From Roseovarius nubinhibens ISM (GTDB taxonomy: Bacteria; Pseudomonadota; Alphaproteobacteria; Rhodobacterales; Rhodobacteraceae), in contig NZ_CH724156.1 in NCBI RefSeq assembly GCF_000152625.1, positions 442,966-506,965 on the forward strand: a DNA stretch of 64,000 nt, in the 5' to 3' direction. Position 1 is the stretch's first letter. Each line of letters begins with the position of its first letter. Below are positions 17,222 to 26,886 of the stretch, piece after piece. The position numbers and the translations under genes were made by a program. The notes under the pieces are model-generated. The model had not been told where the DNA came from. It searched no databases and saw nothing but the letters and a program-made list of their open reading frames with translations.

Positions 17222-18394
17222 TCACGCGTGACTGTCCCGGCTGCGCAAATAGACCAGCGATCCAAGGATCGCCGCCACCCCGAAAAACCCGAAGAGAACC
17301 GCATAGGCCTGCGGATCGCCCGCCCCGCCCGCCGCCGCATGCAAGGGCGCCGTGCCAAACTGCATGAGCCCGGTGCCGCCAATCCCGAAAAGGTTGAGCA
17401 AGGTCACCCCGCGCCCCGCCAGATGCGGCGGGATGAACCCGCGTGCATGGGCAATCACCACCGGGAATGTCGCCCCCGTCATCCCGATAAGCGCACAGAG
17501 CGCCACCGAGAGCCAGACCGACGCGCCAACAAACAGCGCCAGCATCAGGCACAGCGTGCCACAGGCCATATTGCCCCAGAAGATCACCCATTTCTGCGTG
17601 CCCAAGAGCCGGTCGAGCGGCCCGTAGATGAACGTGCCAAGGATCATCGCCACCCCCATCACCAGGCTCGCCTGCCCGATCTGCCCGGTGCCGAGCGTGA
17701 ACACATCCGCCAGATAGGGCCCAATCCACAGGCCCCGAATGGCCGCCACCGGCGCATAGGCCACGAACATCATCGCAAAAATCGGCCAGAGCACCCGCAT
17801 CCGCAGCAGATCAAAGATCGAGCCGCGGCTCTCATGCTGCACCGCCTCCGGGTCGCGCACCGTCACCGCAATCCCCGCCGCCACCGCCAGCGATACCGCC
17901 GCCAGGCCCCAGAGCGCCGCACGCCAGCCCACGGTCTCGGCCGCCAGCGCCATGGGATAAGACGCCACCAGATTGCCAACCGAGCCGACGCCAAGCATGA
18001 CCGCCGCCAGCGTGGCGAACTGCGCCGGCGAAAACTGCCGCGCGAAAATGTAATAGGACGCCATCAGAACCGGCGAACAGCCGACCCCGATGAGACCCAT
18101 CGCGATATTGATATGCCAAGGCGCGCTGGCCAGCGCAAAGATCGCCGCGCCGCCACCGCCGCCGAGCGCCAAGAGCACCGCCGCGCTGCGCCGTGGCCCG
18201 ACCCGGTCGAGAAGCCAGCCCACCAAGGGCTGCATCAGCGCAAACACCGCGAACCAAAGCCCCGACGCCAGCGCCAGATCATCCGGCCCGGCCCCAAGGT
18301 CCGCCGCCAGCGGCGCCCCGAGCACCGCGAGGAAGGCGCGGAAAAACTGGCTCAGCACATAGGCGAGACAGAGAAGGACAAGACCGGCGCGCAT
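17222..18394 (-). CDS. MFS transporter
   Basis: 390 aa with about twelve hydrophobic segments evenly spaced. The loop-2/3 motif GWLLDRVGPRRS (motif A of the major facilitator superfamily: G-x-x-x-D-R-x-G-R-R) is present, and a weaker repeat, GPLDRLLGTQ, occurs in the second half. The substrate cannot be predicted. The start lies 1 nt after the stop of the deacetylase-like gene (TGACATG), so the two are translationally linked; the partner enzyme may act on acetylated amines or related compounds that this carrier exports or imports. Confidence 0.85.
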   Translation of the reverse strand: MRAGLVLLCLAYVLSQFFRAFLAVLGAPLAADLGAGPDDLALASGLWFAVFALMQPLVGWLLDRVGPRRSAAVLLALGGGGGAAIFALASAPWHINIAMGLIGVGCSPVLMASYYIFARQFSPAQFATLAAVMLGVGSVGNLVASYPMALAAETVGWRAALWGLAAVSLAVAAGIAVTVRDPEAVQHESRGSIFDLLRMRVLWPIFAMMFVAYAPVAAIRGLWIGPYLADVFTLGTGQIGQASLVMGVAMILGTFIYGPLDRLLGTQKWVIFWGNMACGTLCLMLALFVGASVWLSVALCALIGMTGATFPVVIAHARGFIPPHLAGRGVTLLNLFGIGGTGLMQFGTAPLHAAAGGAGDPQAYAVLFGFFGVAAILGSLVYLRSRDSHA

Positions 18395-18395
18395 G

Positions 18396-19346
18396 TCAGG
18401 CCCCAGCCAAGGCGCGTGGCGGGGAGGCAGCCGCGATCAACGCATCCACATGCGCCGCCGCCGAGCGCCCCAAGGCGTGCAAATCATAGCCGCCCTCAAG
18501 ACAGGAGACGAGCCGCCCATCGCAAAGCTCTTCCGCCAGCGCACAGAGCCGTTCAGTCACCCAAGCGAAATCCGCCTCGATCAGGTCGAGATTGGCCAGC
18601 GGGTCGTCGCGATGCGCGTCAAACCCGGCAGAGACAAAGATAAATTCGGGCCGATGCTCCCTAAGGCGGGGAAAGACCTGATCCTCCCACGCCTTGCGGA
18701 ACGCCGCGCCACCGGTGCCCGGCGCCAAGGGCAGGTTGAGCACATTGCCATGCCCACCCGTCTCATGCGCCCCGCCACTGCCCGGCCAGAGCGGCGATTG
18801 ATGCGACGAGGCAAAGAACACCCGCGCGTCCTCTTCGAGCAGATCCTGCGTGCCATTGCCGTGATGCACGTCGAAATCGACCACCGCCACCCGACCCAGC
18901 CCGTGATGCTCCAGCGCATGCATCGCCGCCACAGCGACATTGCCAAAGAGGCAAAACCCCATCGGCGTCTCGCGCTCGGCATGGTGGCCCGGTGGGCGCA
19001 TCGCGACAAAGCCGTTGCGCGCCTCGCCCGCCATCACCAGATCGACCGCCCGCACCGCGCCCCCCGCCGCGCGCCACGCGGCCTCCAGCGTGCCGGGCGA
19101 CAGGAACGTATCGCCGTCAATCTGCGCCCAGCCCTCGCTCGGCGCGGCCTTGCGCAGCCGGTCGATATGGCTCTTGGGATGAACCCGCAAAATGTCATCC
19201 TCGGCGGCCATCGGCGCCACCACGCGACGCAGCTCCTTGCCCTCCAGCGCCTCGAGAACATGCGCCAGCCGCGCCACCTGTTCGGGGTGCCCCGGCGGCA
19301 TCAGATGGTCGAACCCGGCCTCATGGGTGATCAATGCGGTTGTCAT
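18396..19346 (-). CDS. Histone deacetylase family protein (arginase/deacetylase fold, acetylpolyamine amidohydrolase-like)
   Basis: 316 aa. The zinc-deacetylase motifs are ordered as in class II bacterial HDAC-like enzymes: MRPPGHHAERETPMGFCLFGN (tandem catalytic histidines), VVDFDVHHGNGTQ (Asp/His zinc ligands), ASSHQSPLWPG and SAGFDAHRDDPL (second zinc Asp), then the active-site Tyr in LEGGYDLHAL. Substrates of this bacterial group include acetylated polyamines and small amides; no specificity can be given. The ATG at 19346 has GGGAGGGG upstream. It forms a two-gene operon with the MFS transporter and is divergent from the mechanosensitive channel gene. Confidence 0.9.
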   Translation of the reverse strand: MTTALITHEAGFDHLMPPGHPEQVARLAHVLEALEGKELRRVVAPMAAEDDILRVHPKSHIDRLRKAAPSEGWAQIDGDTFLSPGTLEAAWRAAGGAVRAVDLVMAGEARNGFVAMRPPGHHAERETPMGFCLFGNVAVAAMHALEHHGLGRVAVVDFDVHHGNGTQDLLEEDARVFFASSHQSPLWPGSGGAHETGGHGNVLNLPLAPGTGGAAFRKAWEDQVFPRLREHRPEFIFVSAGFDAHRDDPLANLDLIEADFAWVTERLCALAEELCDGRLVSCLEGGYDLHALGRSAAAHVDALIAAASPPRALAGA

Positions 19347-19451
19347 GCGCCCCTCCCTCGCGTGGCATCTGCGTGACAACAGCCCATCGCGCCCGCGATG
19401 TCCAGCCTCGTCAGGCTTGCCGCGCCCCGGCCCCCGTGCCAAGGTTTTCCC

Positions 19452-20834
19452 ATGGAAGAAGACGTTAAGGACATCGTCGAGGCAGTCACCCCCGAGGAGC
19501 TTGCCCAGGACGCCCAGGAAATCGCTCTCAGCCTCTGGCAAAAGGGCGAATTGCTGCTTCAGGACATGGCGCGAACCTGGAACCTCTATCAACTGCTGAT
19601 CTTTGCGGTGATCCTGGTGACGGCGCATGTGCTGTCGCGCGTCCTCGGGCCGCGCCTGCATGACTGGATGCGCGCCCGCGAGGGCTGGCCGAAATGGCGG
19701 ATGCGCTTTCTGGTGCTGCTGCACCGGCGCTTGCGGCTCTTGCTGGTGGTGCTGATCACCTGGCCGGTGATCTGGATCATGCGCGAAGTGACCTTCAGCC
19801 ACCGCACCGCCATTCTCGAAGTGGCGGGCAAGCTGGCCCTGTCATGGCTCGTCATCGCCATCCTCACCCGGCTGATTTCCAACAGTTTTTTGCGCGGCAC
19901 CGTGCGCTATGTCGGCTGGACATGGGCGACGCTGATGATCCTCGAACTGACCGGTCAGGCGCGCCAGCTTCTCGACAGCGCGGCGCTCTCCTTTGGCGAC
20001 ACCCGGCTGTCGCTCTGGATGGTGTTCCAGGGGCTGATGATCATTGGCCTGTTGATCGTGGTGGCGCGGTTCATCTCGCGCACCACCTCGGAACGCATCC
20101 GCCAGAACGAAGACATCTCGCCCTCGATGCAGGTGCTCGCCCTCAAGGTGATGCAGATCACCCTCTATGGCGCGGCCTTCTTTATCGGGCTGAAGGCGGT
20201 GGGCGTCGATCTCACCGGGCTCGCGGTGCTGTCGGGCGCCATCGGTGTCGGCCTCGGTTTCGGTCTGCAAAAGGTCGTGTCGAACCTCGTCTCGGGCGTC
20301 ATCATCCTGCTCGACAAATCGATCAAACCCGGCGACGTGATCAGCCTCGGCGAGACCTTCGGCTGGATCAACAGCTTGGGCGCGCGCTATGTCTCGGTGG
20401 TCACCCGCGACGGGCGCGAATACCTTATCCCCAACGAGGATCTGATCACCGGGCAGGTGGTGAACTGGTCCCATTCCAACGATTACGTGCGGCTCGACAT
20501 CTATTTCGGCACCGCCTATCACGACGACCCCCACGCCGTCCGCCGCATCGCCATCGAGGCCGCCAAATCCGTCGACCGGGTGCTCGACTGGAAACCGGCG
20601 GTCTGCCACATCGTGGGCTTTGGCGACAGTTCGGTGGATTACATCCTGCGCTTCTGGATTTCCGACCCGACCGGCGGGCTCACCAATATTCGCGGCAATG
20701 TCTATCTGGCGCTCTGGGACGCGTTCCAGGAACACGGCATCTCGATCCCCTTCCCCCAGCGCGAGGTCAAGCTCCTCAACGAGCAGATCGCCGTCGCCCA
20801 TGAGGCCCGCCACACCGCCGACCCCGCCGATTAA
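19452..20834 (+). CDS. Mechanosensitive ion channel, MscS family
   Basis: 460 aa. Several N-terminal membrane helices (from about residue 45: LLIFAVILVTAHVLS, then LLLVVLITWPVIWIM and more) lead into the pore helix and beta domain of MscS. AIGVGLGFGLQKVVSNLVSGVIIL (Gly-rich TM3) is followed by DKSIKPGDVI and the cytoplasmic alpha/beta part with IPNEDLITGQVVNWSHSN. It opens on membrane tension to release solutes in hypo-osmotic shock. The enlarged N-terminal membrane part (beyond the three helices of E. coli MscS) is common in MscK/YbdG-like paralogues. The start at 19452 lies in CCATGG without a clear ribosome site. Confidence 0.9.
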   Translation: MEEDVKDIVEAVTPEELAQDAQEIALSLWQKGELLLQDMARTWNLYQLLIFAVILVTAHVLSRVLGPRLHDWMRAREGWPKWRMRFLVLLHRRLRLLLVVLITWPVIWIMREVTFSHRTAILEVAGKLALSWLVIAILTRLISNSFLRGTVRYVGWTWATLMILELTGQARQLLDSAALSFGDTRLSLWMVFQGLMIIGLLIVVARFISRTTSERIRQNEDISPSMQVLALKVMQITLYGAAFFIGLKAVGVDLTGLAVLSGAIGVGLGFGLQKVVSNLVSGVIILLDKSIKPGDVISLGETFGWINSLGARYVSVVTRDGREYLIPNEDLITGQVVNWSHSNDYVRLDIYFGTAYHDDPHAVRRIAIEAAKSVDRVLDWKPAVCHIVGFGDSSVDYILRFWISDPTGGLTNIRGNVYLALWDAFQEHGISIPFPQREVKLLNEQIAVAHEARHTADPAD

Positions 20835-20921
20835 CCCCCACCGCACCGCAATGAGCCCTTGTCACCCGGCTCACGCCATGTCACAGACGCGCGCAAAATC
20901 GCACCGCTCTGCGCGGTTTCA

Positions 20922-20950
20922 TTGAAAAGTCACACCTGAAAGACTATTCT
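20922..20950 (+). promoter_or_regulatory. Sigma-70-type promoter of rsfS
   Basis: The -35 box TTGAAA (20922-20927) and -10 box TATTCT (20945-20950) are separated by 17 bp; transcription would begin near 20957. This excludes the in-frame TTG at 20950 as the rsfS start and supports initiation at 21007. Confidence 0.6.
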
Positions 20951-21006
20951 TGGGTCATGCCCTGCACCGGGGCGATGATCGGTGTGCAACCAAGGAGGAC
21001 AACGTC

Positions 21007-21417
21007 CTGTCCACGACGACACAGGCGGCTTCGGCCGCACATCCGGGCGCGTCATTGTCGCCCGACATAACCGCAGACAGCGATACACAGCTCGCGCGGG
21101 TTCTCTCCTCACTCTCCGATGACAAGGCCGAAGAGATCGTTCAGGTTGACCTGCGCGGCAAAACGGCCATCGGCGATCACATGGTTATCTGCTCCGGCCG
21201 CTCGTCGCGCCAGGTCACGGCAATTGCCGAGAAACTGGTCGAACGGCTGAAACAGGAACTGGGTGTCGCCTCGCGCATCGAGGGCAAGGAAACCGGCGAT
21301 TGGGTGCTGATCGACACCGGCGATATCATCGTCCACGTCTTCCGCCCCGAAGTGCGCGAGTTCTATCAGCTTGAAAAGATGTGGCTCCCGGCGGACAAGC
21401 AACCGACCGCGAACTGA
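21007..21417 (+). CDS. rsfS: Ribosome silencing factor RsfS, apparent CTG start
   Basis: 136 aa. The core LARVLSSLSDDKAEEIVQVDL, then AIGDHMVICSGRSSRQVTAIAE and GDWVLIDTGDIIVHVFRPEVREFYQLEKMW, is diagnostic for the RsfS/Iojap family, which binds L14 and blocks 50S–30S joining in starvation. No ATG or GTG exists in frame at the 5' end. A consensus AAGGAGG (20992-20998) stands exactly 8 nt before CTG 21007, and the only other near-cognate start, TTG 20950, overlaps the predicted -10 box. A CTG start is therefore the best reading, though rare. rlmH follows after 5 nt, the usual rsfS–rlmH pair. Confidence 0.88.
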   Translation: MSTTTQAASAAHPGASLSPDITADSDTQLARVLSSLSDDKAEEIVQVDLRGKTAIGDHMVICSGRSSRQVTAIAEKLVERLKQELGVASRIEGKETGDWVLIDTGDIIVHVFRPEVREFYQLEKMWLPADKQPTAN

Positions 21418-21422
21418 TCTGA

Positions 21423-21893
21423 ATGCGTGTTCATATCTGCGCGGTGGGCCGGCTGCGGTCAGGCCCCGAACGCGCATTGATCGACGATTATCTCACCCGG
21501 TTCGACCGAACGGGGCGCGCGCTGGGCCTCGGCCCCTGCACCCTCCACGAGGTCGAAGACAAGAAGGGCGGCGGCATGAAGGCCGAGGCCGCCCTGCTCG
21601 ACCGTGCCCTGCCCGCAGGCGCGGTGATCGTGGCGCTGGACGAACGCGGCAAACTGCTGAGCTCGCCCGAGTTCTCCGACAAGCTCGCCGGCTGGCGTGA
21701 CATGGGGCGCGGCGATCTGGCCTTTGTCATCGGCGGCGCCGACGGGATCGATCCCGCCCTGCGCGCCCGCGCTGATTTCAAACTGTCCTTTGGCAAGATG
21801 GTCTGGCCGCATATGCTCGCCCGCGTGATGCTCGCCGAACAGCTCTACCGCGCCGCCTCGATCCTCGCCAACAGCCCCTACCACCGGGTCTGA
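21423..21893 (+). CDS. rlmH: 23S rRNA (pseudouridine1915-N3)-methyltransferase RlmH
   Basis: 156 aa, the exact family length. SPOUT-fold methyltransferase acting on pseudouridine 1915 in helix 69 of 23S rRNA, on assembled 70S ribosomes. Seen: VIVALDERGKLLSSPEFSDKL, the SAM knot FVIGGADGIDP and the C-terminal FGKMVWPHMLARVMLAEQLYRA with the terminal YHRV. The ATG at 21423 lies 5 nt after the rsfS stop. It is followed by an unusual 675-nt intergenic repeat region rather than directly by gpmI. Confidence 0.97.
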   Translation: MRVHICAVGRLRSGPERALIDDYLTRFDRTGRALGLGPCTLHEVEDKKGGGMKAEAALLDRALPAGAVIVALDERGKLLSSPEFSDKLAGWRDMGRGDLAFVIGGADGIDPALRARADFKLSFGKMVWPHMLARVMLAEQLYRAASILANSPYHRV

Positions 21894-21910
21894 GCCCGCC
21901 ACGCGCGGAT

Positions 21911-22079
21911 CAAGCCGGGACAGCTCCGGCCCGTGGGATGGCGCTCCACCGCTCCCGGATCACGCTTTATCCCGGCCAAGCCCCTCTGCCCCCACAGCCC
22001 ATCACGCCATAACCAAAGCGCCAGCCCGCCGGAACGGGCCGGCGCTGGCCCGGCGGCCTGCGGCCTTGCTCCGGGCCAT
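21911..22079. repeat. Long intergenic repeat, unit A1
   Basis: A 169-nt unit beginning CAAGCCGGGACAGCTCCGG. It is repeated almost exactly at 22281-22450, offset 370-371 nt, with only a few changes near 22010-22014 and at the 3' end. It contains a GC-rich dyad region (around 22018-22050) able to fold on itself. Open frames through it are repeat-encoded and not protein-like. Confidence 0.85.
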
Positions 22080-22099
22080 CCTGCAAAGACAACACGCGT

Positions 22100-22275
22100 C
22101 CCCAAGCGCGAGCGCCAGACCGCGGGGTGGCGTCCGACGCCGGTGCAGGGCAGTTTATGCTGGCCAAGCCCCGCTCGCATAGAAAGGCATAGGGCCAATT
22201 GCCAATCGCCAGCCCGGGGGGCGGTCTGGCGATCGCGCGGCGGCGCTGCGCGCCTTTGCTCCGCGCGGGGCATTG
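22100..22275. repeat. Long intergenic repeat, diverged middle unit B
   Basis: Degenerate relative of the flanking units: CGCGGGGTGGCG and then TTTATGCTGGCCAAGCCCC correspond to CCGTGGGATGGCG and TTTATCCCGGCCAAGCCCC of units A1/A2, and CGCCAGCCCG and GCCTTTGCTCCG also align in order. So the region is a three-unit array of about 185 nt per unit. Boundaries are approximate. Confidence 0.6.
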
Positions 22276-22280
22276 AACCC

Positions 22281-22450
22281 CAAGCCGGGACAGCTCCGGC
22301 CCGTGGGATGGCGCTCCACCGCTCCCGGATCACGCTTTATCCCGGCCAAGCCCCTCTGCCCCCACAGCCCATCACGCCACTCGCCAAAGCGCCAGCCCGC
22401 CGGAACGGGCCGGCGCTGGCCCGGCGGCCTGCGGCCTTGTCCCGGGCCAT
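22281..22450. repeat. Long intergenic repeat, unit A2
   Basis: A 170-nt near-identical copy of 21911-22079. The remainder of this intergenic stretch up to gpmI (22451-22568) holds only the gpmI leader; no further gene is seen between 21894 and 22568. Confidence 0.85.
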
Positions 22451-22568
22451 TCCCCCCAAGAAATCCGGGCAGGTTCACGCCCCGCGCGGCCTGTTAACGC
22501 TATCCCGGTTCACCCTGCCCGCCGGACGCGCTAGAACCGCCCCAACCAAGAGGCAGGAATCGACCCTT

Positions 22569-24082
<1,514 letters not shown>

Positions 24083-24086
<4 letters not shown>

Positions 24087-25246
24087 GGCGCGCGGCGCTC
24101 ATAGCGGCCCTCGCGCTGACCCTCGGGCCGCTCGGGCCCCTCGGGCCATTCGCCCCGCAGGCCCAAGCCGAAACCGATCCCGCCACCGCTGCTGAGGCCG
24201 CCGCCAAACAGCTCGCCGCCGCCTCCGAGGCGCTGACCGAAGCCGAAGGTGCGCGCAACCGCGTCAAGGCGCTGACCCAGACCATCAAGGCCTATGAACA
24301 GGGCCTGCAGGCGATGCGCGAAGGGCTGCGCCGGGTCTCGGTGCGTGAACAGACGCTGGCCCGCGACCTCGCCGCCTCCGAGGCCGAGATCGCGCAGTTG
24401 CTCGGCATCCTGCAATCCATGGGAAGCGCGCCGTCGCCGGTGCTGCTCTTGCACCCCTCGGGGCCGCTCGGCACCGCCCGGTCGGGCATGATCCTCGCCG
24501 ATGTGACCCCGGCGCTCGATGCCGAGATCGCCGCCCTGCGCACCAAGCTCACCGATCTGACCCTGCTCCGCGCCCTGCAGGAAAGCGCCGCCGACACGCT
24601 GCGCCGTGGCCTCACCGAGGCCCAGCAGGCCCGCGTCGCGCTCAGCCAGGCCATCGGCGACCGCACCGACCTGCCGCGCCGCTTCACCGAGGACCCGGTC
24701 AAGACCGCCCTGCTCATCGCCGGCACCGAATCGCTCTCGGGCTTTGCCTCCGGGCTGAGCGAGATCGCCGTCGACGAGGTGCCCGGCTCGCTGCCCGGCA
24801 TCGACGACCGCAAAGGCACGCTCGCCCTGCCGGTCCAGGGCCGCATTCTGCGCCGCGCCGGCGAGGCCGACGCCGCCGGCATCACCCGCCCCGGGCTCAT
24901 CATGGCCACGCCGCCCCATGCGCTCGTCACCACCCCGGCGGCCGCCACGCTGCGCTATGCCGGGCCGCTCCTGAACTATGGCAATGTCGCCATTCTCGAG
25001 CCACAGGCCGGATTGCTTGTGGTGTTGGCCGGGCTGGATGTGGTCTATGGTCAGGCAGGACAGGTCTTGCCCGGCGGCAGCCCGGTGGGCATCATGGGCG
25101 GGGCCGAGGCCGATGCCGACGGCATATTGCCGCCCGGTGACGCCCAAAGCGCTAACGATTGGACGGAAACTCTCTATATTGAGATCCGAGAGAATAACGA
25201 GCCGGTGGACCCCGCGCTCTGGTTCAGAACAGACAAGGAAGATTGA
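24083..25246 (+). CDS. envC: EnvC-like murein hydrolase activator (coiled coil plus degenerate LytM/M23 domain)
   Basis: 387 aa. Signal peptide (residues 1-29, ending PQAQAE), a long coiled coil (about 35-230) rich in Ala, Leu and Glu, and a C-terminal LytM/M23 domain from about 265 (LPVQGRILRRAG to NNEPVDPALWF). In active LytM enzymes the zinc ligands include H-x-H in a Y-A-H-L segment; here the aligned segment reads VLAGLDVVYGQAGQ, so the ligands are gone, as in E. coli EnvC, which activates amidases rather than cutting peptidoglycan. A periplasmic divisome role is inferred. The start overlaps the gpmI stop; ctpA follows 2 nt after its stop. Confidence 0.85.
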
Positions 25247-25248
25247 GC

Positions 25249-26583
25249 ATGAAGAAATTCCTGATGGCCGCAGCCGCTGGCACCCTGACCGGCGTGCTGG
25301 TGACGACACAGGTGGCGGCCCCTCTCCTTGCGCAGGAGGCCAAGAAAAACACCAATGTCTATGAACAGCTCGATCTCTTCGGCGACATCTTCGAACGCAT
25401 CCGCGTGCAATATGTCGAGGAAGTCGACGACGCCGACTTGATCGAGGCGGCCATCAACGGCATGCTGACCTCGCTCGACCCGCATTCCGGCTACCTCCCC
25501 CCCGCCGACGCCGAAGCCATGCAGGAACAGACCCGCGGCGAATTCGGCGGCCTCGGCATCGAGGTCACCCAGGAAGAGGGCTTCGTCAAGGTCGTCTCCC
25601 CCATCGACGGCACCCCCGCCGACAACGCCGGCATCGAGGCCGGCGATTTCGTCACCCATGTCGATGGCGAGAGCGTGCTCGGCCTGACCCTCGACGAGGC
25701 GGTCGACCTGATGCGCGGCCCCGTCGGCTCGGAAATCGTGATCACCGTGGTCCGCGAAGGCGAAGAACCCTTCGACGTCTCGATCATCCGCGACACGATC
25801 AAGCTCACCGCCGTCCGCGCCCGCACCGAACAAGACACCGTCGTGCTCCGCGTCACCACCTTCAACGACCAGACCTACAGCAACCTCGAAGAAGGCCTCA
25901 ACGAACAGGTCGAGGCCGCCGGCGGCTGGGACAAGATCAACGGCGTCGTGGTCGACCTGCGCAACAACCCCGGCGGGCTGCTGACCCAGGCGATCAAGGT
26001 CTCCGACGCCTTCCTCGACAAGGGCGAGATCGTCTCGACCCGCGGCCGCAACCCCGAGGATGGCGAACGCTTCAACGCGACCGAAGGCGATCTCGCCTCG
26101 GGCAAACCGCTGGTGGTGCTGATCAACGGCGGCTCCGCCTCGGCCTCGGAAATCGTCGCAGGCGCGCTGCAGGATCACAACCGCGCCGTGGTCGTCGGCA
26201 CCAAGAGCTTTGGCAAGGGCTCGGTCCAGACCGTCATGCCCCTGCGCGGCGATGGCGCCATGCGCCTGACCACGGCCCGCTACTACACGCCCTCGGGCCG
26301 CTCGATCCAGGCGCTCGGCGTCTCGCCTGACATCCTCGTCGAACAACCCCGCCGCAAGCGCGACGAGGAAGAGGAAGAGACCAAGACCAACCGCCCCGGC
26401 CGCACCGAGGCCGACCTGCGCGGCAGCCTCGACAATGACAGCCTGACCGAGGACGAGATCCGCCAGATCGAAGAGGACCGCGCCCGCGCCGAAGAGGCCG
26501 CCAAACTGCGCGAGGAAGACTATCAGCTGGCCTACGCCATCGACGTCCTCCGCGGCCTCTCGGCCCTGAACGGCAAGAAATAA
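25249..26583 (+). CDS. ctpA: S41 family carboxy-terminal processing protease
   Basis: 444 aa periplasmic protease. Signal sequence, an N-terminal helical part (YEQLDLFGDIFERIRVQYV), PDZ domain (about 95-175, FGGLGIEVTQEEGF to VDGESVLGLTLDEAV) and the S41 catalytic core with Ser in LINGGSASASEIVAGAL and Lys in GTKSFGKGSVQ. The tail (from RRKRDEEEEE) is acidic and low-complexity, ending in a helix. Members trim cell-wall hydrolases and their regulators, which fits the adjoining envC gene. The ATG at 25249 has AAGGAA upstream. A terminator follows at 26616. In related genomes rppH tends to follow closely; here 4.9 kb of accessory DNA intervenes. Confidence 0.95.
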   Translation: MKKFLMAAAAGTLTGVLVTTQVAAPLLAQEAKKNTNVYEQLDLFGDIFERIRVQYVEEVDDADLIEAAINGMLTSLDPHSGYLPPADAEAMQEQTRGEFGGLGIEVTQEEGFVKVVSPIDGTPADNAGIEAGDFVTHVDGESVLGLTLDEAVDLMRGPVGSEIVITVVREGEEPFDVSIIRDTIKLTAVRARTEQDTVVLRVTTFNDQTYSNLEEGLNEQVEAAGGWDKINGVVVDLRNNPGGLLTQAIKVSDAFLDKGEIVSTRGRNPEDGERFNATEGDLASGKPLVVLINGGSASASEIVAGALQDHNRAVVVGTKSFGKGSVQTVMPLRGDGAMRLTTARYYTPSGRSIQALGVSPDILVEQPRRKRDEEEEETKTNRPGRTEADLRGSLDNDSLTEDEIRQIEEDRARAEEAAKLREEDYQLAYAIDVLRGLSALNGKK

Positions 26584-26615
26584 GCTGGCCACATAGGGCC
26601 TCACGGCCCCCCATC

Positions 26616-26654
26616 CCCCCGCGCGAGCCCCCGCCCGCGCGGGGGTTTTCGTTT
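26616..26654 (+). terminator. Rho-independent terminator of gpmI–envC–ctpA
   Basis: Stem CCCCCGCGCG (26616-26625) with CGCGCGGGGG (26636-26645), followed by TTTTCGTTT. The rest of the 26584-26886 gap holds the first copy of the 132-bp direct repeat and no gene. Confidence 0.85.
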
Positions 26655-26700
26655 GGGGGGAGGGATACCGCCCGGAACAGCCGCGCCAGCGGCCCGGGCA

Positions 26701-26832
26701 GCGCCCGACCGCCCCACGGGCGGGCGCTTTGGCCAATGTCACGCCTTATCATGACCCCCACGCCGAGGCGGCACTATAAACCGTGACAAACCTCTTTACC
26801 GATGCCCCCCTCGGTCGGGCACTCCCCTCCTG
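26701..26832. repeat. 132-bp direct repeat, left copy, flanking the low-GC gene
   Basis: Matches 28655-28787: the first 30 bases (26701-26730, including CCGCCCCACGGGCGGGCGC, itself a hairpin) are identical. The shared blocks CCCCCACGCCGA, TAAACCGTGACA, CCGATGCCC and CTCGGTCGGGC keep order and spacing to the end at CCCCTCCTG. By eye about four-fifths of positions agree. The 1.8 kb between the copies is markedly AT-rich and holds one gene. Confidence 0.8.
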
Positions 26833-26886
26833 AAAAGTGGTTCAACCGCGGTCGCGACAGCTGGGTCCAATGGTTTACGCAAATGG

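Noticed and set aside
18396..19802. Longer deacetylase starting at 19802
   Set aside because: The extension overlaps the divergent MscS gene and has no conserved sequence; GGGAGGGG before ATG 19346 marks the real start.
21933..22568. N-terminal extension of gpmI through the repeat array
   Set aside because: The frame is open by chance in GC-rich repeats; GpmI has a conserved start at MSIPKPVVLCILDGWG with a ribosome site close by.
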